Below, one piece after another: positions 17,147 through 26,117 of a stretch of DNA of 64,000 nt; position 1 is the stretch's first letter; each line of letters opens with the position of its first letter. The notes beneath the pieces were generated by a model that saw nothing but the letters and a program-made list of their open reading frames with translations, ran no database searches and was not told where the DNA came from. Source of the DNA: Flavobacterium hungaricum (GTDB lineage: Bacteria > Bacteroidota > Bacteroidia > Flavobacteriales > Flavobacteriaceae); the NCBI RefSeq assembly GCF_015182285.1, contig NZ_PRDM01000001.1, positions 186,001-250,000 on the forward strand. Direction: 5' to 3'. Both the position numbers and the translations under genes were made by a program.

Positions 17147-18343
17147 ATGACTAAAATGTATCCTTTGGAATGGTTCGATTCATTAATAATTAACACATTT
17201 GAATCTCATAATACTTCTATTGATGTTATTTCAGCTTATGAAACAGAAGTTTTGCGAGAAAGAATAACATCAGAATCAAAAAAAATTAAAATTCAAATTA
17301 AGGAGTCCTTTTTTGAACTCAAAACCAAACGGCAGATCAGACTTCTTATTCGGAAATACCATTCTTCATTCATTTTTTTATTAGACAGAATAATAGAGAT
17401 AAAAAAAAATGAAAAATTCAGTGCGCCGGAGTTTCTAAAGGTATTTGATTTTATTGTATCCTCTCTAGATGATCTGCTTTCATTTTTGGAAACCAGATAT
17501 CCTGCCTTTATCAGTCTTGATCAAAGAGTCCCGCTCAGTTATTATGCAGTTTGGAAATCAGAGATAATAGTAGCTTTAAATAATTTCACTAAAAAAAAAG
17601 CTAAAGTTGGAGAGCACGATTTTGAAATTGAATTTGTTGTAAACCTTCTTCTTGTCCCTCTGCAGGACAGCAAGAAAATTAAATACACCTATCGGCAGAT
17701 CCTTTATTACAGGGAACTGCTTATTGAACTTGAAAAGCTGAATTATTTAGTCTCGGATTCCTCATGTTTTTCAGAACTTGACCTGCTTCTTATCAGAATG
17801 AATTTTAATTCCAGAGAATATACCGAGAGACTGGTTAATAGAATAGGCAGGTATTTAGAAGGTTTAGAGAATTTATCTGAAAGACTCGAAAAGCTGCTTT
17901 ACTTCTGCAAGAAACTTTCTAAAATAAACGCAGATTTAAAATTAACCTTTAATCCATCTCAACAGAATCTTATTTCATTTTTGGAATACTGGTTCTCCAG
18001 CGAAATCAGATTTGCTGAAAAAAAGGCTGCAATTCTACTGCAGGAACAGATTGATGCTTCTGTCGGGAGTGAACTTGTGGAGAAGGCAGATTCAAAACTT
18101 GAATGTATACTTTCAGGAGATCAGATTGGACTTATTTTAAGGGCTACAGATGAGGCGAGAATTATTAAGGCCAAGTCTATGAACTACATATTTAAAAGTA
18201 TAGTTCCTTATCTCTCTACTCCAGTAAAGAGAAATCTTTCTTACCAGTCAGTGAGAAGCAAATCATATAATGCGGAAGATCGTGATAAGGAAATTGCGAT
18301 TGAAAGTCTTGAGAAAATAATTCGTAAGATAAAAACATACTAG
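17147..18343 (+). CDS. RteC-like regulator of ICE functions
   Basis: 398 aa, soluble and largely helical. The region LDLLLIRMNFNSREYTERLVNRIGRYLEGL (around residues 215-245) and the following segment resemble the RteC family, whose CTnDOT member activates excision genes. This protein is longer than CTnDOT RteC (about 217 aa); its first 190 residues and last 100 are extra or diverged. Its position, immediately before the transfer operon and after an AraC regulator, fits a control role. A tract of GGGTACA repeats follows the gene. The family assignment is from memory of a loose pattern, so I hold it with moderate confidence. Confidence 0.55.
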   Translation: MTKMYPLEWFDSLIINTFESHNTSIDVISAYETEVLRERITSESKKIKIQIKESFFELKTKRQIRLLIRKYHSSFIFLLDRIIEIKKNEKFSAPEFLKVFDFIVSSLDDLLSFLETRYPAFISLDQRVPLSYYAVWKSEIIVALNNFTKKKAKVGEHDFEIEFVVNLLLVPLQDSKKIKYTYRQILYYRELLIELEKLNYLVSDSSCFSELDLLLIRMNFNSREYTERLVNRIGRYLEGLENLSERLEKLLYFCKKLSKINADLKLTFNPSQQNLISFLEYWFSSEIRFAEKKAAILLQEQIDASVGSELVEKADSKLECILSGDQIGLILRATDEARIIKAKSMNYIFKSIVPYLSTPVKRNLSYQSVRSKSYNAEDRDKEIAIESLEKIIRKIKTY

Positions 18344-18395
18344 ATTTTATTGTCTTGTGTAATCTGACAACCCTTTAAATTCGGGCATTTTGAAA

Positions 18396-18425
18396 GGGTA
18401 CAAAAAGGGTACAGAAAAGTTGTAC
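18396..18425. promoter_or_regulatory. GGGTACA direct repeats ahead of the transfer operon
   Basis: GGGTACA occurs at 18396-18402 and 18407-18413 (11-bp period, about one helical turn). GTACA of the second copy forms an inverted repeat with TGTAC at 18421-18425. The tract lies 110 bp before the first gene of the tra operon, in a spacer that must contain its promoter. This is a candidate binding site for the RteC-like or AraC protein. Confidence 0.35.
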
Positions 18426-18536
18426 TTGTAGAAAATTTATTCTTATCGTTCCTTTGACCTGTAGAATAAATCACATCAAAACGGATGGTGATTTTCATAG
18501 AGGAGGATAAAATGTTGAATGATAAAATGAGAAGCT

Positions 18537-18998
18537 ATGTTTACAAATATTTCATGGGGCAGTTATCTGACCGCGGCTGGTATTGCTATAATTTTCTGGT
18601 ATCTAATAATCTTACTGAAATTTCACAGTCGTGATTTAAAAAAAATCTTATCAGGTGAAAAGAAACTGAAAATACCATTTCTAAAAAAAACTTCTAAAAA
18701 TTTACAGGAAATAAAATCGATATCCGATTCATTTCCGAAATCTTTTGATACTCTTGAAGATGCGGAAAATCTATCTAAGCGTATTAAAGAGGCAGTTAAA
18801 GAAAGTGCAGAAAAGAGACTAACAAAAGAGCAGTTTCAAAACTACCTGCGAGTGCTTCTGGATGAATATCCTTATGTTAAAATTTCCTCCCTCAGAGAAA
18901 ACATTAACCAACAAATGGTCTTTGAATCTCAAAAGCATCCCGATCTGCTTTTAACGCTCAGCGAAGCAGACAGTCTCTGGGAAGGACCAGTATTTTAA
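18537..18998 (+). CDS. Membrane-anchored hypothetical protein, first gene of the transfer operon
   Basis: 153 aa. One membrane helix (residues 10-28, AAGIAIIFWYLIILLKF) is followed by a basic stretch and a long cytosolic tail of charged helices (for example DAENLSKRIKEAVKESAEKRLTKEQFQ). Not recognised as a named Tra protein, but single-helix proteins of this size commonly open the tra cluster in flavobacterial ICEs. A purine-rich AGGAGG site lies upstream, in front of an overlapping out-of-frame 40-codon frame beginning at 18512, so the start could be subject to coupling. Function unknown. Confidence 0.6.
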   Translation: MFTNISWGSYLTAAGIAIIFWYLIILLKFHSRDLKKILSGEKKLKIPFLKKTSKNLQEIKSISDSFPKSFDTLEDAENLSKRIKEAVKESAEKRLTKEQFQNYLRVLLDEYPYVKISSLRENINQQMVFESQKHPDLLLTLSEADSLWEGPVF

Positions 18999-19010
18999 AA
19001 AATTCAGAGG

Positions 19011-19087
19011 AGGAATATTCCCCGTTCTCTCTGGTGCGGTATGGCTTTATGTGACAGGAAAAATAGAGCAGCAACGGCGGTATTCCT
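19011..19087 (+). other. Inverted repeat in the spacer before traE
   Basis: AGGAATA (19011-19017) pairs with TATTCCT (19081-19087), and flanking GAGG and CTTC nearly extend it. A T-rich run (TTCTTTTTATT) follows. It could be a weak terminator or attenuator between the 153-aa gene and traE. The 63-base loop makes this uncertain. Confidence 0.3.
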
Positions 19088-19123
19088 CTTCTTTTTATTA
19101 AAGAATAACTTTAAAAATGATTT

Positions 19124-19462
19124 GTGATGAAAAAATGCAGATGGAAATTAAAAAGTCTTATTAGAAGATTTAAAGCTATGGGATCCTCGCTCCTGATGAT
19201 TCTGGTTAGTAATGTTATTTACAGCCAGGATGGTGTGGCGGGCATTAATGAAGCCAACCAGAAAGTGAGAAGTTACTTTGATGCCGGCACTGAGTTAATG
19301 TATGCAGTAGGAGCGATCCTCGGGCTGATAGGGGCAGTAAAAGTCTACCAGAAATGGAATGCCGGAGATCCTGATACCGGAAAAGTCGCAGCCGCCTGGT
19401 TTGGAAGCTGTGTGTTTCTAGTGGTAGTCGCCACTGTAATTAAATCCTTTTTCGGGGTTTAA
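19124..19462 (+). CDS. traE: Conjugative transfer protein TraE (DUF4134)
   Basis: 112 aa. A leader region is followed by the mature pattern INEANQKVRSYFDAGTELMYAVGAILGLIGAVKVYQKW, then a second membrane helix (SCVFLVVVATVIKSFFG). This matches the DUF4134/TraE proteins of CTnDOT-like elements, which resemble VirB2-like pilin subunits: a cleaved leader and two membrane helices. The adjacent traF and traG complete the conserved order. The first Met or Met2 may be used. Expected place: inner membrane, then the transfer pilus or channel. Confidence 0.85.
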   Translation: MMKKCRWKLKSLIRRFKAMGSSLLMILVSNVIYSQDGVAGINEANQKVRSYFDAGTELMYAVGAILGLIGAVKVYQKWNAGDPDTGKVAAAWFGSCVFLVVVATVIKSFFGV

Positions 19463-19474
19463 CCGAGAGAAAAA

Positions 19475-19789
19475 ATGAGTAACAGTGTTTATTCTATCAA
19501 TAAAGGAATCAATCAGAGTATAGAATTTAAGGGACTTAAAGCGCAGTATATCTGGTATTTGGGCGGAGGTGTGGTAGGTCTTATGATTCTGTTTGCTGCC
19601 CTGTATATAATTGGAGTTCCTTCCTTGATATGCATTGGTTTTGTTGGAACGGCGGGAGGTTTTCTTGTTTTTAAAATATACAGAATGAGTAATACCTACG
19701 GAGAATACGGCATGATGAAGGCTCTGGCTAAAAAACAGATTCCAAAGTGGATTAAAGTCTACAGCAGAGCAGTTTTTATGAAGTTATAG
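19475..19789 (+). CDS. traF: Conjugative transfer protein TraF (DUF4133, VirB3-like)
   Basis: 104 aa. The opening YSINKGINQSIEFKGLKAQYI and a double membrane hairpin (residues 27-70) followed by RMSNTYGEYGMMKALAKKQIP are characteristic of DUF4133. This is the TraF protein of Bacteroidetes conjugative transposons, an analogue of VirB3. It lies 12 bp after traE and 32 bp before traG. It should sit in the inner membrane beside the VirB4-like ATPase. Confidence 0.88.
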   Translation: MSNSVYSINKGINQSIEFKGLKAQYIWYLGGGVVGLMILFAALYIIGVPSLICIGFVGTAGGFLVFKIYRMSNTYGEYGMMKALAKKQIPKWIKVYSRAVFMKL

Positions 19790-19821
19790 CTGTAGAGAGT
19801 TAATGATATAATAGAGAAAGG

Positions 19822-22293
19822 ATGGAGAAGAGGATGGAAGAGCAGCTGCCGGTTATGGCAGTGGAGCATGATTGTATTTTATCAAAACAGGGCGATGTAA
19901 CTATAGTTTTTAAGGCAGAACTGCCTGAAATTTTTACGCTGTCAGACCAGGAGTATGAAGCTTTCCACCAGTCATGGATAAAGGCGTTAAAGGTGCTGCC
20001 GAAGTTTTGTGTGTTTCATAAACAGGACTGGTTTTTAGAGAGTGCTTATAGAGCTGATTTTTTAAGTGAAGACAGCAGTTTTCTGACCAGAAGCAGCGAG
20101 CGTTTCTTTAACGAGAGACCATTTCTGGATCATTCCTGCTATATCATGCTGACCAAGAAACCGGCGGGAAGAAGAAATGCAACCTCATTGTTTTCTAATC
20201 TGCTTAGAAGTTCCATAGTACCCGAGGAAACCTTAAAACCGCAGCTTTTGCAGGATTTTGCAGATACCTGCGGCCAGTTTAAGAGAATTATGGAAGACAG
20301 CGGATTTATAAAGCTGGAGCGTCTGCAAAATGAATCGCTTAGAAGCGAGAGCAGAAGAATAGGGCTGGTGGAAAAGTATTGTTTTTTGTCAGAGCGTGAA
20401 GATTCATTCGTATTTAAGGATATAAGGTTTGATGAGGGATTAGCGGTAGGGGATAAACACTGTCAGCTCTTTACTCTTGGTGATGCAGCTGATCTGCCTG
20501 GATTATGCGGATCGAGAATCAATTTTGACCGCTATTCAACCGATAAGACCAAATTCAGTATTGGTTTTGCATCAACCCTCGGCCAGCTCTTATCCTGTAA
20601 TCATATTTACAATCAGTATATCTTCATTGAGGATTCACAGAAAACCATCCAAAAGCTGGAAAGCAAGCGACTCAGACTGCAGTCACTCTCTGCCTACAGC
20701 CGGGAGAATATGATTGCCAGGGATGCGACGAATGATTTCTTGAACGAGGCAGTATCACAGCAGAGGCTTCCGGTTAAAGCCCATTTTAATGTACTGGCCT
20801 GGAGCACGGATAAGGAAGACTTGAAAGAGATTAAAAACAAAGTTTCATCAGCTCTTGCGCAGATGGATGCGGCTGCCAAGCAGGAAACTGTCGGAGCTCC
20901 TCAGATCTATTGGGCTGGAATTGCGGGAAATGCTGCGGACTTTCCCATGAATGACACCTTCGACACCTTTACTGAACAGGCGGTATGCTTTCTGAATATG
21001 GAAACGGGATATAAATCTTCGCTGAGCCCGTGCGGTATCAGGCTGGGAGACAGGCTGACAGGAAAACCAGTTCATGTTGATATCAGTGATGAGCCTGTTA
21101 AGATGGGAATCTGCACCAATCGCAATAAGTTTATATTGGGACCTTCGGGCAGCGGCAAGTCCTTTTTTACCAATCATATGGTGAGAAGCTATTACGAGCA
21201 GGGAACGCATATTGTGCTGGTGGATGTCGGGCACAGCTATAAAGGGCTCTGCGATATGGTAAACGGTTATTATTTTACTTACGATGAAAAGAATCCTATC
21301 CGTTTTAACCCATTTTATATTTCAGAAGGAGACAGTCTGGATACGGAGAAAAAAGAGAGCATTAAAACGCTTCTGCTCGCACTCTGGAAAAAAGACGACG
21401 AAACCTTTAACCGGAGCGAGTATGTAGCGCTCTCAAATGCCCTTCAGCTTTATTACGAGAAATTGGATAATAATGCAGAGATATTTCCCTGTTTCAATAG
21501 CTTCTATGATTTCCTGAAGGTGGATTTTATTTCAATTTTGGAAGGAGATAAAGTAAAGGAGAAGGACTTTGATGTGAATAATTTTCTTTATGTACTCAGG
21601 CCTTATTACAAGGGAGGCGAGTTTGATTATCTACTGAACGCGACAGAAAATCTGGACCTTCTAAAAGAAAGGTTTATTGTCTTCGAGCTTGATAATATCA
21701 AAGACCATCCGATTCTTTTTCCAGTAGTGACCATCATAATAATGGAAGTTTTTATAAACAAGATGAGAAAACTTAAGGGTATCCGAAAAATGATACTTAT
21801 TGAGGAAGCATGGAAAGCCATAGCAAAAGAAGGGATGGCGGATTATATAAAATATTTATTTAAGACTGTGCGTAAATTCTTCGGGGAAGCGATAGTGGTC
21901 ACGCAGGAGGTAGAGGATATTATTTCTTCGCCAGTGGTCAAGCAGGCAATTATCAACAACAGCGACTGCAAGATCCTTCTGGACCAGAGCAAATATCAGA
22001 ATAAGTTTGACCAGATTCAGGAGCTGCTTGGACTTACAGACAAAGAAAAGGCACTTGTACTTTCTGTAAATAAAGCCAATGATCCAGCCAGGAAATACAA
22101 AGAAGTGTTTATCTCTCTGGGAGGGATGCTTTCAAAGGTCTATAGAACCGAAGTTTCGCTGGAGGAATACTTAGCTTATACAACAGAGGAAAGCGAGAAA
22201 GTGAAAATGAATGCCTATGCGAAGAAGTTTGGCGGGGAAATAAAGAAAGGAATAGCCGCAATGGCTCAGGATATGAGAAATGGAATTAAATGA
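19822..22293 (+). CDS. traG: Conjugation ATPase TraG (VirB4-like)
   Basis: 823 aa, full length. The Walker A motif is GPSGSGKSFF near residues 440-449. The Walker B motif is KMILIEEAWKAIAKEG near residues 655-670, followed by the conserved RKFFGEAIVVTQEVEDI. The N-terminal third carries the TraG-N/CagE-like region (FKAELPEIFTLSDQEYEAFHQSW). It powers assembly of the type IV secretion apparatus and pairs with the preceding TraF. A second Met at codon 5 is an alternative start. Codon use and spacing match the surrounding tra operon. Confidence 0.93.
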   Translation: MEKRMEEQLPVMAVEHDCILSKQGDVTIVFKAELPEIFTLSDQEYEAFHQSWIKALKVLPKFCVFHKQDWFLESAYRADFLSEDSSFLTRSSERFFNERPFLDHSCYIMLTKKPAGRRNATSLFSNLLRSSIVPEETLKPQLLQDFADTCGQFKRIMEDSGFIKLERLQNESLRSESRRIGLVEKYCFLSEREDSFVFKDIRFDEGLAVGDKHCQLFTLGDAADLPGLCGSRINFDRYSTDKTKFSIGFASTLGQLLSCNHIYNQYIFIEDSQKTIQKLESKRLRLQSLSAYSRENMIARDATNDFLNEAVSQQRLPVKAHFNVLAWSTDKEDLKEIKNKVSSALAQMDAAAKQETVGAPQIYWAGIAGNAADFPMNDTFDTFTEQAVCFLNMETGYKSSLSPCGIRLGDRLTGKPVHVDISDEPVKMGICTNRNKFILGPSGSGKSFFTNHMVRSYYEQGTHIVLVDVGHSYKGLCDMVNGYYFTYDEKNPIRFNPFYISEGDSLDTEKKESIKTLLLALWKKDDETFNRSEYVALSNALQLYYEKLDNNAEIFPCFNSFYDFLKVDFISILEGDKVKEKDFDVNNFLYVLRPYYKGGEFDYLLNATENLDLLKERFIVFELDNIKDHPILFPVVTIIIMEVFINKMRKLKGIRKMILIEEAWKAIAKEGMADYIKYLFKTVRKFFGEAIVVTQEVEDIISSPVVKQAIINNSDCKILLDQSKYQNKFDQIQELLGLTDKEKALVLSVNKANDPARKYKEVFISLGGMLSKVYRTEVSLEEYLAYTTEESEKVKMNAYAKKFGGEIKKGIAAMAQDMRNGIK

Positions 22294-22302
22294 AAAGGAA
22301 TA

Positions 22303-22986
22303 ATGAAAAAGAAATTAATAGTCTTGATGGTCTGCCTGCTGCTAGTCGGCACCTCGGCAAGACCTGCGGAAAAAGTTGCGGTATTGCCGATACTGGAAAT
22401 TGTAAAAGCTGTTACGAAAAAGGTGATTAAAGCCATTGACCTGAGAATCCAGCGGCTACAGAATAAAACGATCTGGCTTCAGAATGCACAGAAGCATGTG
22501 GAAAATGTACTTTCCAAATTGAAGCTCGATGAGATCTCGGACTGGACTCAGAAACAGAAAGATCTTTACAAAGGCTACTATGAAGAACTCGCAAAAGTAA
22601 AGTCAATTATTACCTACTATCAGAGGATAAGAGAGATTACCAAAAAGCAGACACAGCTTGTTCAGGAATATGAAAGAGCTTGGAATCTTTTCAAGCAGGA
22701 TACCCATTTTAAAGACAGCGAAATCCAGTATATGGAGCGCGTATATACAGGAATACTCGAGGAAAGTGTGAAGAATATCGACCAGATTTTTTTGATTCTG
22801 GATTCTTTTGCCACCCAGATGAGCGATCTCAAACGTATTGAAATCATCAACAAGGCTGCTGATCAGATTGATGGGAACTACGACGACCTTACAATGTTTA
22901 ACCAGCAGAACATACTGCTGAGTCTTCAGAGGGCCAAAACAGAAGCAGATGTAAACCAAGTGAAACAATTTTACGGAATTCCATAA
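22303..22986 (+). CDS. traI: Conjugative transfer protein TraI-like (DUF4141, VirB5-like)
   Basis: 227 aa. A signal peptide (residues 1-20) is followed by long amphipathic helices (IKAIDLRIQRLQNKTIWLQNAQKHVENVL), as in VirB5-type minor pilins. The motif YMERVYTGILEESVKNIDQIFLIL in the middle recurs in modified form in the next two genes. By position after traG and before traJ it corresponds to traI of CTnDOT. It should be a periplasmic or surface component of the transfer machine. The start is 9 bp after the traG stop. Confidence 0.75.
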   Translation: MKKKLIVLMVCLLLVGTSARPAEKVAVLPILEIVKAVTKKVIKAIDLRIQRLQNKTIWLQNAQKHVENVLSKLKLDEISDWTQKQKDLYKGYYEELAKVKSIITYYQRIREITKKQTQLVQEYERAWNLFKQDTHFKDSEIQYMERVYTGILEESVKNIDQIFLILDSFATQMSDLKRIEIINKAADQIDGNYDDLTMFNQQNILLSLQRAKTEADVNQVKQFYGIP

Positions 22987-23001
22987 TTCAATAAAAAAAA
23001 C

Positions 23002-23616
23002 ATGAAAAAGATAGCTGTACTACTAGTAGCGCTCTGTGTTTTTAATCAAAGTATGAGCGGGCAGGCAAAGCAGAGGAAGGAACTAATCCTTCAAATAGCG
23101 GCACTTCAGGTTTATATTGACTATGCAAAGAAAGGATATTCGGCAGTATCAAAGGGACTCAATTTTATTGGGGATGCGAGAAAAGGTGAAGTCAACCTGC
23201 ATGGTGACTATTTTACTTCACTTTTAAAAATCAATCCAAAGGTTCGGAATTATTATAAAACTGTTGAGATCATTTCCATGCAGTTTAAAATAATGAAACT
23301 CTGTAGAAAGACTTTGTCAGATCTTAAAACTGTTGATTTGTTTCATGGTAATGAACTGGACTATATAGAGAGGTCTTTTGAGAAACTTCTTCAGAACTGC
23401 AGCCAGACTATTGACCAGCTGCTTGTTATTACCACCGATGCAGAACTGGAACTAAAAGATGACCAGAGGCTTGAGCGCATTGATCTTCTGCACAAAACTA
23501 TGCTGGAGGATTATAATTTCTGTCTTTCTTTCAGCAGGGATGCCAGACTGCTGTCGGTTTCAAAATCTGCCGATAAAAAGGATTCTAAGAATGTTGATGA
23601 ATTATATGGATTATAA
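23002..23616 (+). CDS. TraI-related exported helical protein, first extra copy
   Basis: 204 aa with an N-terminal signal peptide (to about residue 20, MSGQA). The core is helical: YAKKGYSAVSKGLNFIGDARKGEVNLHGDYF and YIERSFEKLLQNCSQTIDQLLVI. It is clearly related to the following gene, which shares KKGY…SxG…G…NLH…F and the Y-x-E-x-x-Y/F-x-x-L-L motif, and more distantly to TraI. Such genes are often labelled TerB-family tellurite resistance proteins, but nothing here suggests tellurite; the location argues for a transfer role. It lies 15 bp after traI. Confidence 0.7.
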   Translation: MKKIAVLLVALCVFNQSMSGQAKQRKELILQIAALQVYIDYAKKGYSAVSKGLNFIGDARKGEVNLHGDYFTSLLKINPKVRNYYKTVEIISMQFKIMKLCRKTLSDLKTVDLFHGNELDYIERSFEKLLQNCSQTIDQLLVITTDAELELKDDQRLERIDLLHKTMLEDYNFCLSFSRDARLLSVSKSADKKDSKNVDELYGL

Positions 23617-23627
23617 ATTAAGCTACT

Positions 23628-24263
23628 ATGAAAAAGATTTTGATTTTGACAATATTGATCACTTTGTTAATGATTCCAGTTAAATCAATGGGGCAGTCAG
23701 CAGAAATTCAGCAGCTGATTTTGAATATCGAAAAGCTATCCCAGTTCAAGAAAATTCTAAGTGACATGAAAAAGGGATATGAGCTGCTTTCAGGTGGATA
23801 CAAAACGGTGAAAGATATGACTGAAGGAAACTTCAGCCTGCATAAAACTTTTCTAGATGCGCTTATGCAGGTAAGTCCAGCGGTAAAGAATTACAAAAGG
23901 GTAGCAGACATAGTAGAATATCAGATTTCAATAGTCAAGGAAAGCCGCAACGGAATGAACCGATTTATAAAAAGCGGAAATTTCAGCGGACAGGAAATAA
24001 ATTACTTTGAGAAAGTTTACGGAAACCTGCTTAATCAGAGCCTGCGAAATCTCGATGAACTTACGATGATCATAACAGCAGATAAGCTCAGGATGTCGGA
24101 CGACGAAAGACTAAAGGCAGTTGACGATATCTATGAGCAGATGCAGGATAAACTGCTTTTTCTCAGAAACTTTAATACCACGTCGAACGTGCTGGCTCTA
24201 CAGCGGGCAAGGGAGAAAAATGATGTTTACGCGTCAAGAGGATTACAGACATTTAAAGACTAA
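23628..24263 (+). CDS. TraI-related exported helical protein, second extra copy
   Basis: 211 aa. The signal peptide ends near MGQSAEIQQ. The mature protein has the sequence LILNIEKLSQFKKILSDM, then KKGYELLSGGYKTVKDMTEGNFSLHK, then YFEKVYGNLLNQSLRNLDELTMII. It is a closer match than the previous gene to the ICE proteins that are often mislabelled TerB. It lies 11 bp after its paralogue and 3 bp before traJ, so the three are translated as a block. It is probably a periplasmic component near the VirB5/VirB6 position. Confidence 0.75.
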   Translation: MKKILILTILITLLMIPVKSMGQSAEIQQLILNIEKLSQFKKILSDMKKGYELLSGGYKTVKDMTEGNFSLHKTFLDALMQVSPAVKNYKRVADIVEYQISIVKESRNGMNRFIKSGNFSGQEINYFEKVYGNLLNQSLRNLDELTMIITADKLRMSDDERLKAVDDIYEQMQDKLLFLRNFNTTSNVLALQRAREKNDVYASRGLQTFKD

Positions 24264-24266
24264 AGA

Positions 24267-25478
24267 ATGAAGATGTTATTAAATAAAAAAGTAGTATCAG
24301 CGGTGCTTATGGTATTATTGTTTCCATTCAGGATCATGGCTCAGGGACTTGGTGATGATATGAGTAGTCTTCATGGGGTTTTAGAACAGCTTTATGATGA
24401 AATGATGCCTTTGTGTTCTAATCTTATAGCAGTAGGGCAGGGAATAGCAGGCTTTGGAACTATATGGTACATCGCCTCACGCGTATGGAGGCATATTGCA
24501 AGTGCAGAACCTATCGATTTTTATCCGCTCTTCCGTCCCTTTGTAATAGGATTCTGCATTATGATTTTTCCGTCGGTCCTAGCACTAATTAACGGAGTTA
24601 TGAAACCAACTGTTACAGCTACTGCAGCTATGGTAACAGGCTCTAACAATGCAGTTGCTGTTCTGCTTAAAGAGAAAGAAAAAGCAATTAAAGAAACCGA
24701 TCCATGGAAGATGTATGTCGGGACTGCAGGTACGGGTGATCGTGACAGATGGTATAAGTATACGCATGACGGTGCTGATCCATCGGATGAGAGCATGCTC
24801 GCAGGCATAGGCAATGATGTCAAATTTGCGATGGAAAAAGCTTCTTACAGTTTTCGAAATTCGGTCAAGGAATGGCTGAGCGAGGTGCTGAGGGTTTTGT
24901 TTGAAGCGGCCGCCTTATGCATTGACACCCTTCGGACATTTCAGCTGGTGGTGCTTTCCATTTTAGGGCCGCTGGTATTTGGAATAGCGGTATTTGACGG
25001 TTTCCAGCACACGCTCACTGTCTGGCTTGCCCGATATATCAATATTTACCTGTGGCTTCCCGTGGCCAATATATTCGGAAGCATAATCGGAAAGATTCAG
25101 GAACTCATGCTCAAGCTGGACCTCTCGCAGGTGCAGGCAACAGGTGACACTTTTTTCAGCAGGACCGATATGTCATATTTAATTTTCATGATAATAGGTA
25201 TCATAGGATATTTTACCGTGCCTTCTGTTGCCAATTATATAGTTCATGCAGGCGGAGGAGGAGCCTTGGGTCATAAGGTGACAAGGCTGTTTGGAAATTC
25301 AGCTAGTTCTGTTGTGAGAACCTCTTCAAATGCGGTTGGAATGACTGCTGATGCGATGGGAGATGCGGATCGGAGAATGACCAGCAGCATGGCTGCGACA
25401 GCAGGAAGCAGTCCTTATTTTACTGATAAAGGAAACTATATGAATGACAGGCTTAAAGGAAATTCTAAACAGACTTAA
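24267..25478 (+). CDS. traJ: Conjugative transfer protein TraJ (VirB6-like)
   Basis: 403 aa. A signal sequence (to about residue 24) is followed by several membrane helices. The conserved TraJ pattern is visible: WYIASRVWRHIASAEPIDFYPLFRPFVIGF near residues 70-100, and GPLVFGIAVFDGFQHTLTVWLARYINIYLWLP in the second half. The C-terminal tail is Ser/Ala-rich and soluble. TraJ corresponds to VirB6, the polytopic inner-membrane part of the channel. It lies 3 bp after the previous gene and 12 bp before traK. Confidence 0.9.
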   Translation: MKMLLNKKVVSAVLMVLLFPFRIMAQGLGDDMSSLHGVLEQLYDEMMPLCSNLIAVGQGIAGFGTIWYIASRVWRHIASAEPIDFYPLFRPFVIGFCIMIFPSVLALINGVMKPTVTATAAMVTGSNNAVAVLLKEKEKAIKETDPWKMYVGTAGTGDRDRWYKYTHDGADPSDESMLAGIGNDVKFAMEKASYSFRNSVKEWLSEVLRVLFEAAALCIDTLRTFQLVVLSILGPLVFGIAVFDGFQHTLTVWLARYINIYLWLPVANIFGSIIGKIQELMLKLDLSQVQATGDTFFSRTDMSYLIFMIIGIIGYFTVPSVANYIVHAGGGGALGHKVTRLFGNSASSVVRTSSNAVGMTADAMGDADRRMTSSMAATAGSSPYFTDKGNYMNDRLKGNSKQT

Positions 25479-25490
25479 TAATAGAAGCAT

Positions 25491-26111
25491 ATGTTTACCA
25501 AAATGAAAAACATTGATACGGCATTTAGATATGTGAGAGGTTTCACGATGCTTGTAATTGCAGGCTGCATCATAATAAGCTGCTATGCTGTCTATAAAAG
25601 TTTCCAGACAGTGAGCCTTATGCAGGATAAAGTATATATTCTGGCAAACGGCAAAGCGCTGGAAGCTTACGCTTCGGAAAGAAAAGATAACATTGCTGTT
25701 GAAGCAAGGGACCATGTGAAAACCTTTCACAAGTTTTTCTTTACCCTTGATCCTGATGAAAAGGTCATTAAAACTAATATCACAAAAGCGCTATATCTGG
25801 CAGACGACAGTGCAAAACGGATTTATGATGACCTAAAGGAAAACAATTTTTATTCGGGTATTATATCAGGAAATATCAGCCAGACCATCCAGATTGACAG
25901 TGTGAGCATTGATATCCGTGAATATCCCTACCGTTTTAGATGTTATGCCAGACAGAACATTATCCGTACTACCAGTATTTTGAAAAGAAGCCTGCTTACA
26001 GAAGGTGCGCTTCGGAATGTATCAAGAAGCGATAATAATCCGCATGGTTTTCTTATCGAGCGGTTTAATACGATTGAAAACAAAGATCTTTCCGCAGAAA
26101 CCAGAAAATAG
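25491..26111 (+). CDS. traK: Conjugative transfer protein TraK (VirB8-like)
   Basis: 206 aa. One membrane helix (residues 17-37) follows the conserved start MKNIDTAFRYVRGFTM; Met5 may be the true start. The periplasmic part has the TraK pattern ARDHVKTFHKFFFTLDPDEKVI and SVSIDIREYPYRFRCYARQNIIR. TraK is the VirB8 analogue that scaffolds the channel. It lies between traJ and traL with short spacers, the standard order. Confidence 0.92.
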   Translation: MFTKMKNIDTAFRYVRGFTMLVIAGCIIISCYAVYKSFQTVSLMQDKVYILANGKALEAYASERKDNIAVEARDHVKTFHKFFFTLDPDEKVIKTNITKALYLADDSAKRIYDDLKENNFYSGIISGNISQTIQIDSVSIDIREYPYRFRCYARQNIIRTTSILKRSLLTEGALRNVSRSDNNPHGFLIERFNTIENKDLSAETRK

Positions 26112-26117
26112 AGATTT

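Noticed and set aside
18512..18634. Open frame of 40 codons with an AGGAGG site overlapping the first tra-operon gene
   Set aside because: It overlaps the 153-aa frame out of phase and its sequence has no recognisable feature; noted only as possible coupling leader.
23628..24263. Tellurite resistance protein (TerB)
   Set aside because: It has a signal peptide, lies within the tra operon and resembles its neighbours; nothing points to tellurite.
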